The position numbers and the translations under genes were made by a program. From Acidobacteriota bacterium (lineage in GTDB: Bacteria; Acidobacteriota; UBA4820; DSQY01), in contig JAEMPZ010000082.1 in assembly GCA_022759065.1 (NCBI GenBank), forward strand, positions 1 through 5,713: 5,713 nt of DNA, in the 5' to 3' direction. The notes beneath the pieces were generated by a model. It was not told where the DNA came from. It saw only the letters and a list, made by a program, of their open reading frames with translations, and searched no databases. Below are positions 1 through 4,805 of the stretch, piece after piece. Within the stretch, counting starts at the first letter, position 1; every line of letters starts with the position of its first letter.

Positions 1-4
1 CCCT

Positions 5-1186
5 TCACATCCTCTCAACGGCCATCGCAACGCCGTTGCCTCCCCCGAGGCACAAAGAAACGATGCCCCGCTTGAGCCCGCGGTTTTTAAGAGCGAATAA
101 GAGCGTCATCAGGCACCGCGCGCCCGAGCCACCGATCGGATGTCCTATCGCGACCGCTCCGCCGTTGACGTTGACCTTTTCCGCCGGAAGAGAAAGCTCC
201 TTCAGGAGCGCGCACGACTGCGCGGCGAAGGCCTCGTTCAACTCAAAGAGGTCAACGGACTTGAGTTCCCAGCCAGCCTTTTCGGCGGCCATTCTCACCG
301 CGGGGGCCGGCGTCATCATCACCCATTTGGGTTCGAGCCCGGACGTGGCGTAGGAAACGATGCGCGCCAGCGGTTCCACGCCCTTCTTTTTCGCAACGTC
401 GAGGGTCGTCACCACGACCGCGCCGGCTCCGTCGGAAATCTGGCTGGCGTTCCCCGCAGTAACTACTCCGTCCTTCGTAAAGGCCGGTTTGAGTTTGGCC
501 AGGCCTTCAATCGTCACTTCGGGACGGACTCCTTCGTCGGACCTGAAGAGAATCGGATCGCCCTTCTTCTGGGGGATCGGAAATGCGAAGGTTTCGGCGT
601 CAAATCGCCCGGCCTTCCAGGCCTCGCTCGCGCGGCGGTGGCTCTCAACGGAGTATGCATCCATCTCCTGCCTGGTCACGTTCTTTTCGCGGGCGACAAG
701 TTCCGCTGTCATGCCCATGTGCTCGCCATCGTAAGCGTCGGTCAAGCCGTCCGCCACCATCACGTCCTCGATCTTTCCGTGGCCGAGGCGGTAGCCGTTG
801 CGCGCGTTTCTCAGGATGTAGGGCGCGTTTGTCATTGATTCCATGCCGCCTGCCAACACCAGCGACGCGTCGCCGGCCTTGATCGCCTGGGCCGCGAGCA
901 TCACCGATTTGAGGCCCGAGCCGCAAACCTTGTTGACGGTGAAAGCCGCGACGCTGTTGGGAAGCCCGGCGTGTAAAGCCGCCTGCCGCGCCGGGTTCTG
1001 CCCGACCCCGGCCTGGAGCACGTTTCCGAGGATCACTTCATCAACTTCTTCGGGCTTCACGTTCCCGCGGGCCATCGCTTCCTTGATCGCAGCCGAGCCG
1101 ATCTGGGGCGCGGTGAAGGGCGCCAGCGAACCGTTTAACCGGCCCACGCCGGTCCTTGCTCCTGAAAGGATAACAACGTCTGCCAT
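5..1186 (-). CDS. atoB: Acetyl-CoA C-acetyltransferase (biosynthetic-type thiolase)
   Basis: Thiolase of 393 residues, the usual family length. It condenses two acetyl-CoA to acetoacetyl-CoA, or runs the reverse cleavage, in the cytoplasm. The nucleophile Cys88 lies in NKVCGSG, the second active-site motif is NEAF (Asn317), His349 lies in GGAVAIGHPIGGSGAR, and the proton-shuttling Cys379 lies in SLCLGGGNG. The HMGMTAE segment with Met157 matches the substrate-loop region of biosynthetic (short-chain) thiolases of the Zoogloea type. The frame is open upstream to another ATG at 1222, but I chose 1186: the protein then begins MADVVILSGARTG as expected, and AAGGAG sits 6 nt upstream. It is the third gene of the leftward operon, 10 nt after the phosphoesterase. 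The stop TGA is followed by AGGG at the window edge, which could serve a further gene. The family is secure. The physiological direction (ketone-body/PHB synthesis, or butyrate or fatty-acid breakdown) is not, because no partner genes are visible and longer-chain substrates remain possible. Confidence 0.95.
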   Translation of the reverse strand: MADVVILSGARTGVGRLNGSLAPFTAPQIGSAAIKEAMARGNVKPEEVDEVILGNVLQAGVGQNPARQAALHAGLPNSVAAFTVNKVCGSGLKSVMLAAQAIKAGDASLVLAGGMESMTNAPYILRNARNGYRLGHGKIEDVMVADGLTDAYDGEHMGMTAELVAREKNVTRQEMDAYSVESHRRASEAWKAGRFDAETFAFPIPQKKGDPILFRSDEGVRPEVTIEGLAKLKPAFTKDGVVTAGNASQISDGAGAVVVTTLDVAKKKGVEPLARIVSYATSGLEPKWVMMTPAPAVRMAAEKAGWELKSVDLFELNEAFAAQSCALLKELSLPAEKVNVNGGAVAIGHPIGGSGARCLMTLLFALKNRGLKRGIVSLCLGGGNGVAMAVERM

Positions 1187-1192
1187 GGCCTT

Positions 1193-1198
1193 CTCCTT
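1193..1198 (-). promoter_or_regulatory. Ribosome binding site of the thiolase, overlapping the upstream stop
   Basis: On the minus strand the sequence reads TAAGGAGAAGGCCATG. The AAGGAG core is 6 nt from the ATG at 1186 and shares two bases with the TAA stop of the phosphoesterase. This placement decides the thiolase start against the in-frame ATG at 1222, which lies inside the upstream gene, and it suggests translational coupling. Confidence 0.85.
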
Positions 1199-2249
1199 AG
1201 GCTGAAATGGTACTCGCTTCAAAATCAGCGGCGTTAATCAACCCGCTGCACTCGTCCAGGACCTTTCGCCGCGCCTCATCCAGCGTCGCCTTAATCGAAA
1301 AACCGGCGGCGAGAGGGTGGCCGCCGCCACCAAACATGTGGGCCAGCTTGCTCACCTTGACGCGCCCTTTTCCACGCGCCGAGACCTTAATATAGCCCGA
1401 ATCCATTTCCACGAAAAGCAGCGCGATTTCAACTCCGTCAAGCGAGAGGGGTATGTTCACGATGTCCGGCATCTCCATCGGGTCAATGGCGTAGCGGCGC
1501 AGCATCTCTTTTGAAACCACCCCGCACGCGACGCGCCCTCCGGAGCAAAGTTCGACGTTGTCAATGACCTCGCCTTCGAGCTTGACCTCGGCCAGCGAGC
1601 GCCGCCAGTGAAGGTTGACGTGGACGTAATAGGGACGCGCCCCGGCTTCCACCAGGGCGCCAGCTATGCGGAAAGTCTCCGGCCTGCACCGCTCGTAGGA
1701 AAAATTGCCGGAATCAACAACCAGGGAAGTATAAAGCGGGGTAGCCACGCAGGGGGTGAGCTCCGCCCCCATGACCTTCAAGAGGTGAAAGAGGATTTCT
1801 CCGGTCGCGTTGAGCTCGGGATCGCAGAGCAGATGGTCGAAGAGCGGCTCCGTGTCAAGGTGATGGTCCAGGCAGAGTTTTATCGCGCGGCTCTCGCGAA
1901 GCGGGGCCTCCAGCCTTCCGAGGCGATACCCAAGGCCGACGTCAAGGACGACAGCCATGTCGGCCTCGTTGATGAACGGATCGTCCCGCTCCGGATCGTA
2001 GATGAGAATCTCATCAGGGCCCGCTAGAAGGAAGCGCAAGGGGCGCGGCACGACCGTGTCGTTGATGATTCTCGCCTCGGCCCCTCTGGCGCGCAAGGCG
2101 CGAGCCAAGGCAAGCTCGCAGCCGATGCCGTCCCCGTCGCTCTTGATGTGCGTCGTGATCCAGACGCGGCGGGATGCTTGCAGCGCCCGCGCCGCGGCCG
2201 AGACGGTTTCCGGAGCCAGGCGGGCGCGCCCGAAGTGCGAATCAGCCAC
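1197..2249 (-). CDS. nrnA: DHH/DHHA1 phosphoesterase, NrnA-like oligoribonuclease/pAp phosphatase
   Basis: This 350-residue cytoplasmic enzyme belongs to the DHH superfamily. By family knowledge NrnA-type members degrade 2-5 nt RNA fragments and dephosphorylate 3'-phosphoadenosine 5'-phosphate (pAp), using two metal ions (usually Mn). The N-terminal domain shows motif I as THIKSDGDGIG (His34, Asp38, Asp40), motif II with Asp103 in VVLDVG, the signature DHH at 128-130, and motif IV with Asp179 in VVDSGNF. The C-terminal DHHA1 domain has the substrate-binding GGGGHPLAAGF from 307. The start is GTG, overlapping the end of rsmI by 8 bp (stop TGA inside GTGGCTGA), with a G-rich stretch upstream as a weak ribosome site, so expression is probably coupled to rsmI. 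The length is slightly above the roughly 310-330 residues usual for NrnA. Whether it prefers nanoRNA, pAp or a cyclic-dinucleotide product such as pApA cannot be read from the sequence; the symbol rests on family resemblance. Confidence 0.9.
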   Translation of the reverse strand: MADSHFGRARLAPETVSAAARALQASRRVWITTHIKSDGDGIGCELALARALRARGAEARIINDTVVPRPLRFLLAGPDEILIYDPERDDPFINEADMAVVLDVGLGYRLGRLEAPLRESRAIKLCLDHHLDTEPLFDHLLCDPELNATGEILFHLLKVMGAELTPCVATPLYTSLVVDSGNFSYERCRPETFRIAGALVEAGARPYYVHVNLHWRRSLAEVKLEGEVIDNVELCSGGRVACGVVSKEMLRRYAIDPMEMPDIVNIPLSLDGVEIALLFVEMDSGYIKVSARGKGRVKVSKLAHMFGGGGHPLAAGFSIKATLDEARRKVLDECSGLINAADFEASTISA

Positions 2250-3120
2250 GCGAAGCCCCCTTTCCCTTTACGACGTTGTAGGCCTCGCGCCGGGAAATCC
2301 CGGCCTTGCGCGCTGCGCGCCGTAAAGCTTCCTGCGGGCTTGTGCCCGAGAGAACCAGCGCTTCAACCTCTTTCGCAATATCTTCCGGCTTCATTTCTAT
2401 AGAACCCTCCGGCGTTTTTGGCGGGCCGAAAACAATCACGTATTCCCCCTTTTCGGGAAGCATTTCCGGTTCGGGGTCCGTGTAAAAGGTTTCAAACACC
2501 TTCGTCATTTCCCTGGCCACGAACAGCTCGCGGCCTTGAAGCGCGTCACGCGCTTGCGCCAGAAAGGAGCGCACGCGCCGCGGCGCCTCGTAAAAAACAA
2601 GCGCCGATGAATCCCCGGCCAATGCCTCAAGGAGGCTTGCGCGCGCGGAAGCCTTTCTGGGAGGGAATCCGAGGAACCTGACGGAGGCCAAAGGCAGCCC
2701 CGATACCGAGAGAGCCGCTGTCATTGCGGATGGGCCGGGGATTGGCACGACGGGAATCCCCGCCTTGCGGCAGGCCCGGACCAAAAGGTATCCTGGATCG
2801 GAGACCGCCGGTGTTCCGGCGTCACTGACCAGCGCCAGATTTTTGCCGGCCAAGAGCGATTCGGCCAGAAGGGGGATTTTGCGCTCCTCGTTGCCGGAGA
2901 AGTGCGATTCCAACCGCGCATGAATTCCATGGCGCGCGAGGAGCTTGCGCGTGTGGCGCGTATCCTCGCACACCACCGCGTCAACGCTCTTGAGAATATC
3001 GAGCGCCCTGAGCGTAATGTCTCCAAGGTTGCCCACCGGCGTCGCCACGACGTAAAGCGTCCCTCGCGAAATTCCTTCGGAATTTCGCGATGGCAATGGC
3101 CCGCCCCCGTCACTACTCAT
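2242..3120 (-). CDS. rsmI: 16S rRNA (cytidine1402-2'-O)-methyltransferase RsmI
   Basis: RsmI uses S-adenosylmethionine to methylate the 2'-OH of C1402 in the ribosomal decoding centre. At 292 residues it has normal length and belongs to the tetrapyrrole-methylase fold family. Visible family motifs in order are LYVVATPVGNLGDITLRAL (22-40), CEDTRHT (51-57), LVSDAGTPAVSDPG (97-110), the SAM-pocket VPIPGPSA (125-132), FLGFPPRK (149-156), YEAPRR (177-182) and AREMTKVFE (202-210). A short C-terminal helical domain follows (about 245-287), ending in the helix-turn-helix-like segment AGISRREAYNVVKG. The ATG at 3120 is supported by GGGAG 7 nt upstream and by an N-terminal tail of about 20 residues before LYVV, close to the E. 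coli arrangement. The tail carries an oddity: codons 11-19 are a perfect palindrome (listed separately). It is the first gene of the operon, behind a sigma70-like promoter, and overlaps the next gene by 8 bp. Confidence 0.96.
   Translation of the reverse strand: MSSDGGGPLPSRNSEGISRGTLYVVATPVGNLGDITLRALDILKSVDAVVCEDTRHTRKLLARHGIHARLESHFSGNEERKIPLLAESLLAGKNLALVSDAGTPAVSDPGYLLVRACRKAGIPVVPIPGPSAMTAALSVSGLPLASVRFLGFPPRKASARASLLEALAGDSSALVFYEAPRRVRSFLAQARDALQGRELFVAREMTKVFETFYTDPEPEMLPEKGEYVIVFGPPKTPEGSIEMKPEDIAKEVEALVLSGTSPQEALRRAARKAGISRREAYNVVKGKGASRG
3064..3090. repeat. Perfect 27-nt palindrome inside the rsmI N-terminal coding region
   Basis: Arms tcgcgaaattcc (3064-3075) and ggaatttcgcga (3079-3090) are exact reverse complements, separated by only ttc. 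The element spans exactly codons 11-19 of rsmI, in phase, encoding SRNSEGISR in the non-conserved tail before the methylase fold begins. In the mRNA it would form a 12-bp hairpin about 30 nt after the start codon. It might affect early translation, or be a remnant of a small palindromic insertion; neither is shown here. Confidence 0.85.
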
Positions 3121-3128
3121 CCATCAAC

Positions 3129-3164
3129 TCCCGTTTTCCCTCTGTGCCCTTTGTGTCCCCGTGG
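3129..3164 (-). repeat. Degenerate 9-nt tandem repeat in the rsmI leader
   Basis: Read on the minus strand, four consecutive 9-nt units follow one another: CCACGGGGA (3156-3164), CACAAAGGG (3147-3155), CACAGAGGG (3138-3146) and AAAACGGGA (3129-3137). They are preceded by TTTTAA. The array lies between the predicted transcription start near 3196 and the rsmI ATG, and its last unit supplies most of the Shine-Dalgarno GGGAG (3128-3132). From memory, TTAACCACRGRG-like stretches with this 9-nt rhythm recur in intergenic DNA of many environmental bacteria; that is recollection, not a search. Confidence 0.6.
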
Positions 3165-3202
3165 TTAAAATATCTTTTGCGCGCCCCAACAAAAAGGAGC
3201 GA

Positions 3203-3231
3203 AGTATACACCCCCTGATACAAGCACGCAA
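3203..3231 (-). promoter_or_regulatory. Sigma70-like promoter of the rsmI operon
   Basis: On the minus strand TTGCGT (-35, 3226-3231, 3 of 6 consensus bases) is followed after exactly 17 nt by TATACT (-10, 3203-3208, 5 of 6). Transcription would start near 3196, leaving a leader of about 75 nt. No other good hexamer pair with usual spacing was noticed between the hairpin at 3294-3328 and the rsmI start, so this probably drives rsmI, the phosphoesterase and the thiolase together. Confidence 0.55.
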
Positions 3232-3256
3232 CAGGCAGGGCTTCTCCCCCGCAAGT

Positions 3257-3287
3257 CCGCGATGGGAATGTTGTGCTTCCACCGCGG
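3257..3287. other. Small imperfect hairpin in the gap downstream of the exported protein
   Basis: The arms ccgcg (3257-3261) and cgcgg (3283-3287) pair, and after one mismatch tgg pairs with cca and, past a bulged g, aa with tt. It lies beside the larger hairpin at 3294-3328 and could extend a structured 3' untranslated region of the gene ending at 3363. It has no coding content that I can support. Confidence 0.3.
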
Positions 3288-3293
3288 GATTGG

Positions 3294-3328
3294 GGCCGCC
3301 CTCCCCCAAAATTTGGGAGAGGGCGGCC
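3294..3328. terminator. Strong GC-rich hairpin, candidate terminator of the exported-protein gene
   Basis: Bases 3294-3310 pair with 3312-3328 with a single mismatch (c3304/a3318). The outer stem is ggccgccctc against its complement and the inner part is A/T. It lies 34 nt past the stop of the leftward gene ending at 3363 and before the rsmI promoter, a natural place for a terminator. Neither strand shows a T-run after the stem, so it does not fit a classical intrinsic terminator. It may instead be a stabilising 3' structure, or a terminator of a type not dependent on a U-tract. Confidence 0.45.
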
Positions 3329-3362
3329 ACTTGTGGAACGTCTGTTTTGGTTCAGCGGCGGG

Positions 3363-3989
3363 TTATTCGAGGCTCAGAAGGACTTCTTCGGATGGGCCGG
3401 TGACTTTGGCCAAAAGGCCGGTGCCCAGCTCGTTGGCGAACTGGACGCACTGCTTGAAGAGCCCTCCCAGGTCATCTCCCTCGTTCCCTTGGATATTCAA
3501 AGCCTGCATCACCGCGTCAACCGTCGAAAGCGGCACGGTCAGCTTCGTCTTGACGTCGTTGGCCTTGAGGTCTTTGACCACGAGAACCACGTTGACGGGC
3601 GCCTTGCCGGGGCGGGGTGACGGCGGGGCGAATGACGTGTAGCAGTTGACCGTCTTGCCGTGCTCTTCTTCGCTGAACAGAAGCGTTTCGCCGCTCTTGC
3701 CCCTGTTCTCCTTAAGAGCGGCGACCAGCTTGCTCAGGGAGAGCGTCACCTTCTGTCCGTTCAAAACGCCCGTGTGGACTGTCTTTCCAACGTTGTGCCT
3801 GTCGAAAAAATCTAGTATCTTCATCGGGACTTCTACCGTCGCGCTCTCCTTCTCGCTTTGAAACCGAAGCCTCACCATCTCGTCCTGTTTCGTTTGAGCT
3901 CCAAGTGATGAAGCCGCGCCCAAAGAAAGAAGCGCCGCCGCAAGGACGATGGCCGCTCTCTTGAATCCACCATTCGCTATTGTAATCAT
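3363..3989 (-). CDS. Exported protein of unknown function
   Basis: I do not recognise this 208-residue protein. It begins with a Sec-type signal peptide: short basic n-region to Arg11, hydrophobic stretch AAIVLAAALLSLGAA (12-26), and a likely cleavage after Ala31 (LGA/Q), giving a mature protein of about 177 residues in the periplasm or outside. There is no lipobox cysteine and no further membrane segment. Two cysteines, Cys116 and Cys181, could form a disulfide. Two segments look alike: residues 51-69 (TVEVPMKILDFFDRHNVG) and 149-167 (KLTVPLSTVDAVMQALNI), each a beta-strand-like stretch, Val-Pro, then a predicted helix. This hints at an internal duplication. A Pro-rich linker (121-132) separates them. 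The frame is open to an ATG at 4058, but 3989 has GGAGG 6 nt upstream and starts the signal peptide properly. It stands alone, divergent from cysE. Confidence 0.85.
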   Translation of the reverse strand: MITIANGGFKRAAIVLAAALLSLGAASSLGAQTKQDEMVRLRFQSEKESATVEVPMKILDFFDRHNVGKTVHTGVLNGQKVTLSLSKLVAALKENRGKSGETLLFSEEEHGKTVNCYTSFAPPSPRPGKAPVNVVLVVKDLKANDVKTKLTVPLSTVDAVMQALNIQGNEGDDLGGLFKQCVQFANELGTGLLAKVTGPSEEVLLSLE

Positions 3990-3995
3990 ATTCCA

Positions 3996-4000
3996 CCTCC
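3996..4000 (-). promoter_or_regulatory. Ribosome binding site of the exported protein
   Basis: GGAGG, within GGAGGTGG on the minus strand, sits 6 nt from the ATG at 3989. It selects this start over the in-frame ATG at 4058, which would place 23 polar and basic residues before the signal peptide. Confidence 0.85.
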
Positions 4001-4029
4001 AGCAGCTTATACGGCCCGGGCGGGAGGTT

Positions 4030-4058
4030 TGTTTACCGCTTGCGAAATGATCCGTCAA
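4030..4058 (-). promoter_or_regulatory. Possible promoter of the exported-protein gene
   Basis: On the minus strand TTGACG (4053-4058, 5 of 6) is spaced 17 nt from TAAACA (4030-4035, only 3 of 6). The start would fall near 4023, giving a leader of about 34 nt. The weak -10 keeps confidence low; TATAAG nearer the gene (about 4006-4011) is a better -10 but has no matching -35. Confidence 0.35.
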
Positions 4059-4068
4059 GTTCTATTGT
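4040..4068 (+). promoter_or_regulatory. Possible promoter of cysE
   Basis: TTGCGA (4040-4045, 4 of 6) and TATTGT (4063-4068, 4 of 6) are 17 nt apart, predicting a start near 4075 and a leader of about 50 nt. The site overlaps the candidate divergent promoter on the other strand. No T-box, S-box or cysteine-rich leader peptide is visible upstream of the gene. Confidence 0.3.
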
Positions 4069-4114
4069 TTCATTGCATGGAGGGGTTTTTGGCAGCCACT
4101 CGCGGGATAAGCTT

Positions 4115-4120
4115 GAGGAG
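4115..4120 (+). promoter_or_regulatory. Ribosome binding site of cysE
   Basis: GAGGAG lies 5 nt from the ATG at 4126. An in-frame TTG at 4123 directly precedes it but would be only 2 nt from the site, so the ATG is the better start. Confidence 0.8.
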
Positions 4121-4125
4121 AGTTG

Positions 4126-4698
4126 ATGTTTGAAGACGTGAAAGCAATCTATAAAAACGACCCGGCCTGCAAAAACATCGAGTTCATTCTCTACCCCTGT
4201 TTGCACGCCATCGTGGTCCACCGCTACCTCATCCATCCTCTCTACAAGCTGAAGGTGCCCTTTTTCCCCAGGCTCTTTTCGCAACTCATGCGTTTTTTTA
4301 CGGGGCTCGAAATTCATCCCGGGGCGCGCATAGGGAAAGGCTTTTTCTGTGACCACGGCTTCGGCGTCGTCATCGGCGAGACGGCCGAGATCGGCGAGAA
4401 CTGCGTTTTGTTCCACGGCGTGACGCTTGGCGGAACAGGAAAGCACACCGGCAAGCGCCATCCGACGATTGGCAACAACGTTTTTATCGGGACGCACGCC
4501 ACGATCCTGGGGCCTGTCCAAATTGGCGACAACAGCCGGATCGGCGCGGAGGCCGTGGTAATCAACCGCGACGTTCCACCCAATTGCAGCGTTGTAGGCT
4601 CGCCGGGATATATTGCCAAGAGAGATGGCCGGAAGGTCCACGAGCCGCTGCCCGTCTCGGTTTACCACCTGAGGGACAGGGCAGGCATGAAGGACTAA
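4126..4698 (+). CDS. cysE: Serine O-acetyltransferase (short form)
   Basis: This enzyme transfers acetyl from acetyl-CoA to L-serine to make O-acetylserine, the precursor that cysteine synthase converts to cysteine. At 190 residues it is the short, EpsC/cyanobacterial-like form rather than the roughly 270-residue enterobacterial CysE. A short helical N-terminus carries NDPAC (11-15) and VHRY (31-34). From about residue 60 a left-handed beta-helix of hexapeptide repeats follows: GLEIHPGARIG, then FCDHGFGVVIGETAEIG with catalytic His77, VTLGGTGKHTGKRHPTIG, and a final ILGPVQIGDNSRIGAEAVV coil. Glu62 takes the place of the catalytic Asp of E. coli, which I recall as normal in this subfamily. The C-terminus (ends GMKD) lacks the terminal Ile that docks into cysteine synthase, so a stable cysteine-synthase complex is not predicted. 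No cysK is in the window. It is a single gene, convergent with the amidase gene. Confidence 0.95.
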   Translation: MFEDVKAIYKNDPACKNIEFILYPCLHAIVVHRYLIHPLYKLKVPFFPRLFSQLMRFFTGLEIHPGARIGKGFFCDHGFGVVIGETAEIGENCVLFHGVTLGGTGKHTGKRHPTIGNNVFIGTHATILGPVQIGDNSRIGAEAVVINRDVPPNCSVVGSPGYIAKRDGRKVHEPLPVSVYHLRDRAGMKD

Positions 4699-4719
4699 GT
4701 TAGACGTTAGAAGTTAGAC
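4699..4719 (+). repeat. Three 7-nt tandem units directly after the cysE stop
   Basis: GTTAGAC, GTTAGAA and GTTAGAC follow one another from the base after the TAA stop. The middle unit (4706-4712) is exactly complementary to TTCTAAC at 4795-4801, so this array also forms the outer edge of the inverted repeat described for the convergent gap. Confidence 0.8.
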
Positions 4720-4801
4720 CCTGAAAGTGAGAAAGTGAGAAAGTGAGAAAGGCGCATTAACCTTCTTGCCCTCTCACTCTCTTACTCTCTCACCTTCTAA
4801 C
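4706..4801. terminator. Large imperfect inverted repeat between convergent genes, likely bidirectional terminator
   Basis: The 107-bp gap between cysE and the leftward amidase gene is almost entirely one structure. The left arm has GTTAGAA, then three exact 8-nt units GAAAGTGA (4723-4746), then GAAAGG. The right arm mirrors this with CCTT (4761-4764), three 8-nt units ctctcact, ctcttact and ctctcacc (4771-4794), then TTCTAAC (4795-4801). AAGG (4749-4752) and CCTT close an 8-nt loop. Pairing is imperfect and can slip by one unit because both arms are periodic. The position between two stop codons suggests it ends transcription from both sides, although no clean T-run marks an intrinsic terminator. 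Confidence 0.55.
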
Positions 4802-4805
4802 CCCA

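Noticed and set aside
140..838. Long open frame (232 codons) on the plus strand opposite the thiolase
   Set aside because: It is the antisense shadow of a GC-rich conserved gene; its translation has no recognisable domain, and the thiolase motifs on the other strand are unmistakable.
1187..1222. Longer thiolase starting at the ATG at 1222
   Set aside because: It would add 12 residues not found in thiolases and start inside the upstream gene, while the start at 1186 has an ideal ribosome site and the expected N-terminus.
3124..3330. 68-codon minus-strand frame in the gap upstream of rsmI
   Set aside because: It runs through the hairpin, the rsmI promoter and the 9-nt repeats, so it is better explained as non-coding regulatory DNA; its translation resembles nothing known.
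4077..4133. Short upstream frame (18 codons, ATG at 4077) overlapping the cysE start by 8 nt
   Set aside because: It has no Shine-Dalgarno and no cysteine or serine codon cluster that would suggest a regulatory leader peptide; the overlap is probably chance.
4033..4668. Open frame (211 codons) on the minus strand opposite cysE
   Set aside because: It is antisense to the highly conserved hexapeptide-repeat enzyme, has no ribosome site or recognisable motif, and overlaps the divergent promoter region.
1197..4698. Functional sulfur-assimilation link between the pAp phosphatase-type gene and cysE
   Set aside because: pAp removal and O-acetylserine synthesis both serve cysteine production, but the genes are on opposite strands, almost 2 kb apart, and no sulfate-reduction genes lie between; proximity alone is not enough.
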